Part shown: piece by piece, positions 1 through 9,004 of the stretch
Layout: each line of letters begins with the position of its first letter
Position numbering within the stretch: the first letter of the stretch is position 1
Source: Cardiocondyla obscurior
Lineage: Eukaryota; Arthropoda; Insecta; Hymenoptera; Formicidae
Reading direction: 5' to 3'
Length of the DNA: 64,000 nucleotides
Assembly: GCF_019399895.1 (NCBI RefSeq)
Contig: NC_091865.1
Location: forward strand, 4,531,001-4,595,000
Made by a program: the position numbers and the translations under genes
The notes under the pieces: generated by a model
What the model was told of the DNA's origin: nothing
The model's database searches: none
Seen by the model: the letters and a program-made list of their open reading frames with translations, nothing else

Positions 1-14
1 ATCATCAAATACAA

Positions 15-578
15 ATGAAAGAAGAACACAAATGCAAAACAGCATTTTCAACACCACATGGGCATTACGAATTTAATAGAATGCTCTTCGGGCTAAAGAA
101 CGCCCCCGCAACATTCCAAAGACTGATGAACTCAGTACTAGCAGGATTACAAGGTATCAAGTGTCTGGTATACCTGGACGACGTCGTGATATACGGACCG
201 ACACTTGAAGAACACAACAAAAGGCTGACAAGCGTATTTAGCAGGCTAAGAGAAAATAATCTGAAACTCCAACCAGACAAGTGTGAATTCCTACGGAAGG
301 AAGTATTATTCCTAGGACACATAATTACAGAAAACGGAATACAGCCAGATCCAGCAAAAATAAACGCAGTAAGAAACTACCCGACGCCGAAAAAAGTAAG
401 AGATATACAAGCGTTCATAGGTCTGGCAGGATACTACCGGAAATTCATAGAAAATTTTTCGAAAATAGCAAAACCACTAACAAAGTTGACAAAAAAGGGA
501 GAAAAATTCGAATGGGGAATAGAACAGCAGAACGCATTCGAGATATTAAAAGAAAAGCTAACGACAGCTCCGGATTAA
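15..578 (+). pseudogene. pol: Element A pol: reverse transcriptase, partial
   Basis: The frame starts inside the RT palm: the residues around YLDD (codons near position 172) are the catalytic aspartates of a retroviral-type RT, and the upstream FGLKNAPATFQRLM stretch is typical of gypsy RTs. The thumb/connection follows (GLAGYYRKFIENFSKIAKPL). The frame ends at a stop at 576-578. Compared with element B, one base is missing near 568, which throws the enzyme out of frame just before RNase H. The 5' end is cut by the window edge. Confidence 0.9.
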
Positions 579-1030
579 GTTACCCGGACTTCACGAGGCA
601 GTTCCTGGTAACAACAGATGCCTCGGATTATGCAATCGGAGCAATACTAAAACAGGGAACGGTCGGAGAAGACAAGCCGATCGCATATGCCAGCAGAATT
701 CTAAATAAAGCGGAGCGAAATTATAGTACAACAGAAAAAGAACTACTAGCAATAGTATGGGCGGTAAAACATTTCCGACCATACGTATACGGAACGAAAT
801 TCATAATAATATCGGATTACAAACCATTAACATGGTTATTCAATGTAAATGATCCGGGCTCAAGACTGATACGCTGGAGACTAAAACTAGAAGAGTACAC
901 ATATCAGATAGTGCACAAAGACGGAAAGAAAAACACAAACGCTGACGCACTAAGTAGAAACCCTATCGAAGAAACCAAAATAAATAAAATAGAGAACAAA
1001 CAAAAAAATATTCAGAAGAAGAAAAAATGA
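512..1030 (+). pseudogene. pol: Element A pol: RNase H domain
   Basis: Coding similarity starts at about 570 (TTDASDYAIGAIL, the first catalytic Asp of gypsy RNase H) and runs through the TEKELLAIVWAVKHFRPY and SDYKPL motifs (DHKPL in B) to NADALSR, the usual end of the domain. It is in a different frame from the preceding RT because of the deletion near 568. It loses frame again in the A-rich stretch near 1000-1020, where B keeps one frame into integrase. The C-terminal lysine run is a frameshift artefact. Confidence 0.85.
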
Positions 1031-2067
1031 AAATATTAAAAGAATATCACGACTGCCCATTGGGAGGACACCAGGGTGTGAAACGTACAATAAATAGAAT
1101 AAAACTCAACCATAATTCGCCAGGAATGAACAAAGAAGTGGAAGAATACATCAGCAAATGTGAAAAATGCCAAAAGAACAAACTGAGCAGAAAAACAAAA
1201 ATGCCAATGGTCATAACCGATACGCCGGAAAAGCCATTCGAAAAATGTGCACTCGACATCGTAGGACCACTGACAGTAACAAACGCGGGAAATAAATACA
1301 TTCTAACATTTCAAGATGCCTTAACGAAATTTAGCAAGGCAATACCAGTAGCAAATCAAGAAGCGGCAACCGTGGCGAAAGCATTCGCAACAAAAATAAT
1401 TTTTGAACATGGAATTCCAGAAAAAATACTAACGGATCAGGGAACAAACTTCGTAAGCAAAATGTTCAAAAACGTATGCAAACTATTGAAAATCGAGAAG
1501 ATACAAACAACGGCGTATCATCCGGAAAGCAATGGGGCGCTAGAGAGATCACATCGAACTCTAGCAGAATACTTAAGACATTATATAAACGGAGACCAAA
1601 CCGATTGGGACGAGTGGGTACCGTACGCGATGTTCGCATATAATACGACACCGCACACAGCAACGGGGTACACGCCATTTGAATTGGTGTACGGGCACCA
1701 AGCAACATTGCCGACGGCACTGGCGACGGCACCAAGAAACACATACACATACGACGACTACGCGCAGGAACTAAGGGAACGATTACGCGCGTCAAATACA
1801 ATCGCGAAGGAACACTTAAAAAAAGAGAAAGAAAAATCAAAAACAAACTTCGATAAGAAAATACGGGAAAGAAAATTCAGAATAGGAGATCAAGTCCTAT
1901 TGCACGATGAAACAGTGAGAAGAGGAAGATCAAAGAAATTAGAAGCACAATGGATAGGGCCGTACACGGTTATAGAAAAATGCGGAGAAGTAAACTACAA
2001 AATAAAAGGAGGCAGAAGAAGCATGAGAGTACATGCAAATAGGCTAAAAACATTTATAGAACATTAA
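1027..2067 (+). pseudogene. pol: Element A pol: integrase
   Basis: Integrase catalyses insertion of the element DNA. The N-terminal zinc-binding HHCC region is visible (H in GGHQGVKRTINRIK, then CEKCQKNK). The catalytic core follows, with D in CALDIVGPL, D in LTDQGTNF and E in NGALERSHRTL, in the usual D,D-35-E order. The C-terminal GPY/F-type module (WIGPYTVIEKCGEVNYKIK) is present and the frame ends normally at 2067. The domain itself is intact, but it is cut off from RNase H by the frameshift near 1010 and the ATG at 1027 is probably accidental. Confidence 0.9.
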
Positions 2068-2119
2068 CAAACAAACTATTAATAAAAAAAAAAAAAAAAA
2101 CATACATAAACTTACTCAC

Positions 2120-2346
2120 CGGAATACATCCGATGGACGGCACGGTGTTCGCCGTCCGGACGATCCTCCACCACAATAAGCATGTTCGGCACGGGGGTGA
2201 GCCGGTAAACCCGCGACCGGACAGGGGGTATATCTCGCAGATGGCAATCAAAACAGCGGAGCGCCATAAACTCTCGCCGGCAGGTGGTGCAAGACACCCA
2301 CCGGCGAGAAGACTCCGCAGCGTTAAAAAGAATGTCCACAGAGGAA
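2120..2346 (-). other. Element A: putative antisense exon with zinc knuckle, between integrase and env
   Basis: On the minus strand a good 3' splice site (pyrimidine run then TATAG) ends just above 2346, and a consensus 5' splice site GTGAGTAAG starts at 2119. The exon between is open and encodes a C-x2-C-x8-C-x2-C unit (CTTCRREFMALRCFDC), followed by a PP-x-R-x2-Y-R-L stretch. Element B has an exon at the same place and strand (34608-34910) with the same kind of splice signals, the same spacing of cysteines, a similar C-terminal half and the same end phase. A further antisense donor (GAG, then GTAAGT) lies at 2586, suggesting an upstream exon ending at 2587. No promoter or start codon was identified. 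The start phase of this exon differs from that in B, so this copy may be broken. Confidence 0.5.
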
Positions 2347-2718
2347 CTATAGAAAATAAAACACAAATGAGTAAAAAACACAATAGTTCCCGAAGAAATA
2401 GAGAAAAAATCAAACACGTACGACATAATGAAAATTCTGAACAGCGAGAAGGCAACTGACAGACTGACAGAACGGACAACGAGACTAAGAGACAAATCCG
2501 ACGCGATATAAAAATGCATATTAAAATTTCAAGAAGTGCAACGCGAAACCGCGCGAACACAGCAAAGAAAAGTTATAAAGACTTACCTCGTATCATAATA
2601 CACAGTCGCTCCCACAGAGAACAAACACGCACACAATAGATAACACACGCGAAAAGAAATAGAAATTAGAATACGCAGAAACCGCGAGAAATCAATCTGA
2701 AAGAAAATCATCTTTCAG

Positions 2719-4426
2719 AATAATAATCACCGTGACGCTGAGCGCAAGCGAAAAACCGCCGGAGATAAGCTCACCGTACACGGTAACGCAGTTCGTACAC
2801 GAACCCGGACTCTACTACGAAAACGTGGGACAACTGCAGCTATCAGACGCGTCGTGGAAATTAGTAATAATAACAAAAACACAAGAATTAAAAGCGCAAT
2901 ATGAAAAACTACAAGAACGAGTAAAAGACGGAGAAAAAGCGTACGAGACATATAGCGGAGAATTACTTAAGGACAAATGTAAATACTTAGCAGAGACAGT
3001 ACGATCCCAAAACGAAAAATTAATAACAGCGATAGAATTACTAACAACACATGAGGCACAAAAAACAAAGCGAGGATTAATAGATGTAATAGGAACAATA
3101 AGTAAAAAACTATTCGGAACAATGGACGCGGACGACGAAAAAGTAATAAGCGAACAGTTAGAAATGTTAACGAAAAGACAGCAAACGCTGCAACATGTAG
3201 CAAAAAATCAGCTGAAAGTAATAAATAGTTCGATTGGTCATATACAGGAATTAGAGGAAACAATAAAGTACCACGAAAAAGTTATAACAAACGCAACGAA
3301 GCTGTTAAGCAAAAAAGTAGACGGGATAACGGGACAAATAGAAATGACGGAACATTTCTACATATTAAGAATGTCAATAACGGATTTATTAACGAACGTG
3401 CAAGAGACAATGGAATTTATAGCACAAACGAAATTGGGAATAAAAAACACGCGAATGTTACCGGTTAACAAAATAATCGAGGAATTAAAAGAAGCAACCG
3501 CGCACCTAGAAGAAGGGACGTATTTCCCCTTTAGAATCAATACAAAAAACTGGAACGCGATAGAAAAATACGCGGAAATAAGCGCTTATAGCGACGAGCA
3601 AATGATAGTCACAATAATAAGATTCCCGATAGTAGACGATGCAAGGTACGAATTAAAAAGAGTAACGCCGTTTCCTGTATTAGACAAATCGAACGAGAAC
3701 GCATTTAAAATAATAGAAATAGAACATGAATACATAGCATTAGATATAGAAAACAATAATTACTTAACATTAAGCAGAGAGGAAATCAAGCAATGCGCAA
3801 ATAACAATAATATAAATATATACGAATAAAGCCTCCCGGTATATCATACCAAGGCGAACGCGCCGTGCGAGGTAAGAGCGATTACCGAGCCAGCGAAAAA
3901 ACCGGACACGTGCGTAACGCGAGAAGTTGCATCACGGGCAACATTCTGGATAGCAGTAAGCGAACCACAAGCGTGGATATACTCCACAACGAAAGAGCAA
4001 ACGATAGAAATACAATGTAAACATAGACCAAATAAAAAATTAGAAATAAATAGAACAGGAATAGTAAAATTAAGAACAGCATGTAAACTAACAACGACAG
4101 AAATGACAATAAAAACAAGAAACACGATAGGAGAAAGCAAAATAGAACGACACGTACCGGCATATAATCTAACAAACATAGAAACAGAACAGGACGGAAA
4201 AACCGACCCAATAATAAAAAAAATAGAAGAAATAAGCCGCGACAAGGTAATAAAAAACCCGAATAAATTAAATAAATTAGGGATAGAATTAAATAAAATG
4301 GACAAACAATTAGACGGAAATGTAATATTTACAAATAAAATAATAATGTACACAACGGGCACAAGCGCCACAGTAATAGCAATAATAGCGACTATAATAC
4401 TTGCAATAGTAATAGTAAAATTGTAA
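2719..4426 (+). pseudogene. env: Element A env: baculovirus-F-like envelope protein, with premature stop
   Basis: The frame opens behind a 3' splice site (CTTTCAG at about 2712-2718), so env would be made from a spliced RNA. There is no ATG start in this exon. A basic KTKR site is followed by GLIDVIGTISKKLFG, the conserved cleavage/fusion-peptide region of insect F-type envelopes. Long helical heptad stretches follow, then a Cys-containing region and a C-terminal membrane segment (about 4345-4426). One in-frame TAA at 3827-3829 breaks the frame. Downstream the same frame continues to 4426 and matches B's env. The membrane-fusion role is inferred from the family. Confidence 0.85.
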
Positions 4427-4627
4427 AAAAAGAAAAAGAATAAAGTAACCAAACAGATAATCCTACCCAGCGAAATAAAAAGAAAAAAAAAAAAGAAACG
4501 CCGAATGTAAAAATACCACGACCAACGGTAATACAATTGTAAGTAGGATAAGGAAACAAAATGTAAGAAAGAAAAGATTGAGGTGTAAAAACACACTCAA
4601 CCTTTTCTTCCCTCTAGAGAGGAGGGA

Positions 4628-5166
4628 TGTTGTAACCCGAACCCCGTTACAACACGGAACATGACGCAAGGCATTTCGGCATAAGATCTCGTAATAAAAT
4701 AACATCGGAAGATGCGATATCAGCAAACCTCCTTAAGCAATTAAATCATAAGAAATAAAAAAAAGAAACAATTGCGAGAACTTTTTGCCGAAATCGCTAA
4801 GGTTGCATTCGCCGAACAACCGAAGTTCGGCATTGCAACCCGATGACGCCAAGGCCCTGCGTCACAATTAAATAACCGCGGACCGTCACGGGGGGGCAGT
4901 CACATCAGAGTCCGTGCAGTGAACCGATACCGCGTAGTAATAAAAGTTCGGTCGCGTGCCGTGAAAGAGGAGACCTCGCGGAGCCGAGGACGCGTGATAA
5001 CGCTGGGACGTGCACCGAACTACCCAAAAGAAAACTCAGAAGAAGCGAAAAAATTGTAATTCTCAACCAATTAAAATATCAAACTATTTATTGTTATTTC
5101 TTAAAATTATCGCCCTTCCCCACGGATCCCGAAGGACGGACCGCGTGCACCGGCTGCGGTGCAACA
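4628..5166 (+). repeat. Element A 3' LTR
   Basis: 539 bp starting TGTTGTAACCC and ending GGTGCAACA. It starts directly after a purine-rich tract (GAGAGGAGGGA). Start and end are the same as those of B's 412 bp LTRs, including the terminal GCACCG...CGGTGCAACA hairpin, but the interior is different. The sequence after 5166 belongs to element G'. Confidence 0.85.
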
Positions 5167-5301
5167 GTGTCTCCATTTCGTTTGGCATATCTTATCTTTA
5201 TTATGAGATGACGTTAAAGTCTATAATCGCGTGGTTTGTTTTCAGCAAAGATAACTCAAAAGGAACACGGTCTTTCTTATCAGTAAAGCTGATATCGTCC
5301 C

Positions 5302-5729
5302 TGTTACACCGTGGTACGGTGCGGTTGTGGGTCCGTTCGCCGGAACGTTCGCCACACCAGAGAGGAGCCGGGTGTGGTTCAATAAAGTCTTCTTTCGTAA
5401 ATACGTTGCACTTCTTTATTCTTCCTGTTGATATGATACAACTGATACGCGTCGCGTTACTTCGGATATGAATGCCCGCGACGGCTTCCGAGCCGTCGCT
5501 CATAAACTCCGCCGAGTTGCAACCTTAGTGAGTTTCGACCGCGGTGGTTGACCGGAGAGGTTCGTCAACCGCACGAGCTTAATTAAATTATTGCATATAG
5601 GTTCATCGCCCTATTTCGACATCGGGCGATAATCCCGAGATCCTTGTCCGATTGTGAAAGTGCAGGACGATTTCCGAAATGGTTTGCAACCAGAACGCAT
5701 TCTACAGAATGCTGCTTAGGTTACAACAG
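5302..5729 (-). repeat. Solo LTR in the G' leader, 5-bp target duplication GTCCC
   Basis: It starts TGTTACACCG and ends TTACAACA on the plus strand. GTCCC lies on both sides (5297-5301 and 5730-5734). Its plus-strand start (the LTR 3' end) resembles the LTRs at 14969, 39957 and 42439: a TGTTRCACC start, a CCGGA motif and AATAAAGTC. The body is otherwise different, so it belongs to a related but separate family. The same solo LTR sits in copy G (12753-13179), so the insertion is older than the G/G' split. Confidence 0.7.
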
Positions 5730-6045
5730 TCCCGTAGAGTTGACTCGTAATATAAATGTAAAGCCGAATTATAAGATTAAAATGAAACGTTGTTTCCTTG
5801 ATGATGGTTTAGTCTAAACAGAGCTTCTATTCAGCCGAATAATAAGATAAGGATGAAACACTACTTCTTTGGTAAACAGTGCTTCTATTCAGTTGAATGA
5901 TAAGAAAAGATTAAACACTTTCTGTGATAACAATTTAATATACCACAGTGCCTTTATTCATCCGAATGACGGTTTGATATAACAGTGTCTCTATTCATTC
6001 AAGTAACGGTTTGGCATAACAGTAATTTGTTTAGCTTTTAAATAT

Positions 6046-6222
6046 TGTTACGCCCGGTATACGGAGCAGCATGAAGCTGCCGGCTCGCTCCGAGGTTTCG
6101 GTTCCCCGTTGCTAGGGGAACGAAGACTATTTATTATGGTTAAGAAATGACAGTTCTGCCCGTGACTTAATTCGGTGCGGATGTCTCTGTATTTGGTTAA
6201 GTCTGATTAAACCTTTATCGTT
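6046..6222 (+). repeat. Left terminal inverted repeat of the 6046-7090 transposon
   Basis: 177 bp, a perfect reverse complement of 6914-7090. It contains smaller palindromes of its own near the tip (CGGAGCAGC...CGCTCCG). Confidence 0.95.
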
Positions 6223-6913
6223 TTTTTTTCCAATAGCTTCCTGTCCTTTGAGGTTATTTGGGACAGTTCTGCTACCGTGGGCAAATCTTACTGTACCACC
6301 TCCTGAACTGGTCGGCGCTGGGGCATTGCTTCTCCTCCTTGTGAGAAGAGACGAACCGCTCCAACATATGAACGCGATAAGCAATCCCACGATGTATAAA
6401 ACTGCGACTTGCATCCTACTCGGGACGCACTGTCCATACCCATGGGTGTAGTTTGGAGAGCACCGACCACTGATTCTACTTGAGGAAGTGAGCTGAAGTT
6501 CCAGCCCACACAATTCCTCACACTCGATGGTGAAGTGAGGATCGTCTCCATCTTGGTACATTTGACACTATTATCAGTACTGAGGCAAACAGTCTATTAA
6601 GTGTCGAATTGATAAGTTGCCTATTAGTGCTGTTTATTTAGCACTATACAGATTAGAACGGGGGAAAAACCCCTACTAAACTGTGATGCGATTAAAGTCG
6701 CAAAGAATACCCTCGCATACAACAGTGGAGCCGGGAACCGCTACCACTGAGAGGGGAAGACCAGAAGATACCGAGGCCAATCTTCCAAAATGTTACGCCG
6801 GGAACAAAGTCAGCGAACGTCCCCGCGTTCGCGCTTCACACTCACTCTTCTCGCACTCTCTCACCCGCGACACTCGGACTCCGCGAAAAAAAAGAAACGG
6901 TTTTAGAAAAAGG

Positions 6914-7090
6914 AACGATAAAGGTTTAATCAGACTTAACCAAATACAGAGACATCCGCACCGAATTAAGTCACGGGCAGAACTGTCATTTCTTAACCAT
7001 AATAAATAGTCTTCGTTCCCCTAGCAACGGGGAACCGAAACCTCGGAGCGAGCCGGCAGCTTCATGCTGCTCCGTATACCGGGCGTAACA
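6914..7090 (-). repeat. Right terminal inverted repeat of the 6046-7090 transposon
   Basis: 177 bp, a perfect reverse complement of 6046-6222. It is followed by the duplicated ATAT. Confidence 0.95.
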
Positions 7091-7143
7091 ATATGATGTA
7101 ATCGTGAATTGATACCAAAATTGCTTGCACGTGGACTTAGTCA

Positions 7144-7161
7144 ATCCCACCGCTGTCACCA
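7144..7161 (-). other. G' primer binding site, tRNA-Leu type
   Basis: On the minus strand this reads TGGTGACAGCGGTGGGAT, complementary to a tRNA 3' end of the leucine type (…CCCACCGCTGNCACCA). It lies six bases inside the LTR end at 7168. Exactly the same 18 bases form the primer site of element D (61956-61973). The tRNA identity is from memory of tRNA-Leu ends. Confidence 0.7.
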
Positions 7162-7326
7162 AATTTATGTTACGTCCCGGTGATTGCGGATGTTTAAAAC
7201 AATTTTAAACCGCGGGTCTTAGGCATTTATGAAATCACGAAAGTTTAGCGTGTTGCTGCTTTTTGATCAAGGAGCCTTTTCATTTGCTCGGGCCACGATA
7301 ATATGACGAAATATTAACTTTACGAT

Positions 7327-8414
7327 TTATGGAACAGCTGGCACTGGCATAATGTCATCAGCGTTCACCAACAAACTATCACGCAAAATAGAACCAGGAA
7401 TAGGATTGGCGTCAATAAACGCCTGGCGGTGAACAACGGGTGTTGCTTCATCAGAGAGTGCGACGACATTGGCGCGTAATGTATTGAAAGCGACGGAGTA
7501 CGGATCAGATATCACAAGATTCGCTGCAACACGTCTGCGCTTGGGAGTTGCCACGTCGACTGGAGCTCCCGTATCAGGAGCCATAACCTCGGATCGAAAC
7601 GAAGCTTGCGCATGATCGAAACGTCCAGTTGAATTAATCAAGTCAGTTACAAGATTGAAATTATAAGGCATAGAGGCAACCTGTTGTCTCATTACGACAT
7701 CAAATCGAGGATTTTGAACGCGTAAACCTTCCACACGAGGGTCATCAAGACTGGCTCCGACGTCTGATTCATCAAGTTGGAGGTGGTGCTGAGCTAAAGC
7801 AACGCGATAAGTTTGTAATAAATTACAATCGTGCACAGACTTCGGACACTGAATTTCAGCCTCACGAAAACTCTCGTTGGTTAAGAAGCCAATGCCTCTT
7901 GTCGTAATCGGAATAACAATTTCTTGCTTCTGGGCGAAAATTCGCAGTTTATTAAGATGGTTGAGGAGCGTGTCCACAGAAACAGAAGTGCGCTCTATTG
8001 CTTGCCGATGAATCTCAACAGTTGTTAAGTTACTTTTATGTAACCGAAAATATTTAAATCTTTTCTTTGATGAAGGCTTTGGTTCTTCTTTTCTTCTCTT
8101 GTTTTTAGATAAATCCATTGATGTTTGAGCAGATTCCAAAAGATGATCTATATCTAAAGAAGTAGGGTATTGGGAAAACGTTTGATGCGTCAGTACACCC
8201 CAAGATACGTCAAAAGACGCCTCATGCCCAGGAGGCTGTCTAGTCCCGTATAACTCGCGAAGAGCGTAGTTCTCGCTAAGGGGGTACTCTCCCAACAGGC
8301 TAATCGCTCCCCTAATGTATAAGCCTGGCTCAAGCTGTCGCATACACCGGAAACGAATCTCCTCAGGAGGAAAGTGCAGGGTGTCTCCCATAATCGAAAA
8401 TTGTTCCTTATACA
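7327..8414 (-). CDS. Unrecognised gene X, main exon (362 codons)
   Basis: This is a long open frame on the minus strand with no ATG at its start. The frame opens exactly after a 3' splice site (TTAGTTACAG). An upstream ATG at 8697, followed by a strong donor GTAAGTATC at 8684, joins it in frame, giving 13 coding bases plus this exon. The product is about 365 residues. It has a lysine-rich KNKRRKEEPKPSSKKRFK segment about 100 residues in, like a nuclear signal, and a second basic patch (PKRRR) further on. The rest is a mixed helical sequence ending in PVPAVP. I do not recognise the family. It sits between G pol and the G' LTR. It could be a host gene fragment, an integrated viral gene or a gene carried by the element. 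Confidence 0.55.
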
Positions 8415-8670
8415 CTGTAACTAATTGTGCTGCACTGCCCTTGCCAGAGAAATTACATTTCCCAGTTAGATGAGAACTTTTAGGAGTTTCTCAATCATAG
8501 CACGCACAGATCTCTGATCCTTAATTAAAGAGTTAACACCATAGTTCGTTATCCACTCTAATCTTGTGGCAGTTAAATTTCATAGGCCGTAATTCCTTTC
8601 ATTGATTCTACAATAATTAGCTTGACTTGGCGGACACATTCCCGTTCAGGGTGCACATTACTAATGAAAT

Positions 8671-8987
8671 TAACAGATACTTACCCACTCCTGGCATCTT
8701 AATTGCGCTGCCTTTGATTGTTCCTTCTGCACCTCAATGAATTCAGCATCACAGTCCCTGGCTTTCTTCCGAGGGAGGTTCTCGTAAGCTTTTTTGCGTG
8801 GGTCGTCCTTCGAGATGTCGTTCAAGGGCTTCTTTACGACGAAGGTGATTGGCTTCAGATGGTAGCGCGCGGTTCCGCGAGAGTATCGATTTAACGCGTG
8901 GTAATATGCGGTGATCTTTCGTATTTGGTACTTCCGTCTGCCACGTCGTGTTTTGGAATTAGTTATGGGTAATTTTAGAGAATATAG
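8671..8987 (-). CDS. Unrecognised open frame overlapping the first exon of gene X
   Basis: About 105 codons open on the minus strand without any ATG, in a different frame from the X start codon it overlaps. It is rich in Lys/Arg (RRGRRKYQIRKITAYYHALN), then FVVKKPLNDISKDDPRKKAY, and has normal codon-like composition. It could be an exon of X or of an overlapping protein; a possible acceptor GTGGCAG lies near 8937. The stop comes after the donor at 8684. Element G pol similarity ends at about 9005, just upstream. Confidence 0.35.
8685..8697 (-). CDS. Putative start exon of gene X
   Basis: ATG at 8695-8697 (minus strand) starts 13 coding bases that end at a consensus donor, GTAAGTATC. The single left-over base completes the first codon of the 7327-8414 exon. 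The intron would be 270 bp (8415-8684), ending TTACAG. Confidence 0.4.
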
Positions 8988-9004
8988 TTAAGTTAAATAA
9001 AATT

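Larger units (their letters stand above)
1..5166 (+). mobile_element. Element A: env-bearing Ty3/gypsy (errantivirus-like) retrotransposon, 3' part
   Basis: The window opens inside the reverse transcriptase of a plus-strand gypsy element. Order: RT, RNase H, integrase, a 650 bp spacer, an F-type env, a purine-rich tract (about 4613-4627) and the 3' LTR. Gag, protease and 5' LTR lie outside the window. Coding parts carry at least two frameshifts in pol and one nonsense codon in env, so this copy is dead. Its layout matches full-length element B part for part. Directly after the LTR the sequence continues in the middle of the gag start of element G', so A appears to have inserted into G'. The duplicated target bases cannot be checked because the left end is missing. 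Confidence 0.9.
6046..7090. mobile_element. Non-autonomous DNA transposon with 177 bp inverted repeats, possibly Ginger-like
   Basis: The two ends are perfect inverted repeats (6046-6222 and 6914-7090), starting TGTTACGCCCGG. ATAT flanks both sides (6042-6045 and 7091-7094), and the second copy of the host element, G, has the uninterrupted site with a single ATAT (13493-13496). This proves an insertion and fixes its ends. A 4-bp duplication, TGTTA termini and long inverted repeats fit what I recall of Ginger transposons, whose transposase is related to gypsy integrase. The 690 bp interior has no transposase. Family assignment is tentative; the insertion itself is certain. Confidence 0.85.
5167..7188 (-). 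mobile_element. Element G': 5' part of a minus-strand gypsy element (LTR end, primer site, leader, gag start)
   Basis: Apart from two insertions, this stretch is nearly identical to 12618-13590, the 5' end of element G. Read on the minus strand it has the last about 21 bp of an LTR (7168-7188), a primer binding site (7144-7161), a leader of several hundred bases and the first few gag codons (5167-5188), where element A cuts it off. The leader carries a solo LTR (5302-5729, also in G) and a DNA transposon (6046-7090, not in G). Nothing here is coding apart from the gag start. Confidence 0.8.

Noticed and set aside
3844..4596. 250-codon minus-strand frame opposite the end of A env
   Set aside because: The strongly A-rich env sense strand leaves few stops in the antisense frame. 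The protein is Phe/Leu/Ile/Ser-rich without motifs, and it has no counterpart opposite B env.
6127..6561. Frames of 67-144 codons inside the 6046-7090 transposon
   Set aside because: They run through the inverted repeats and show no transposase motif. The KGLIRLNQIQRHPHRI ends of two frames are the same inverted-repeat sequence read from both sides.
6046..7090. Alternative reading as two LTRs in inverted orientation
   Set aside because: The 177 bp arms lack TATA/AATAAA features and primer or purine tracts, and the single empty site with one 4-bp duplication fits one transposon insertion.
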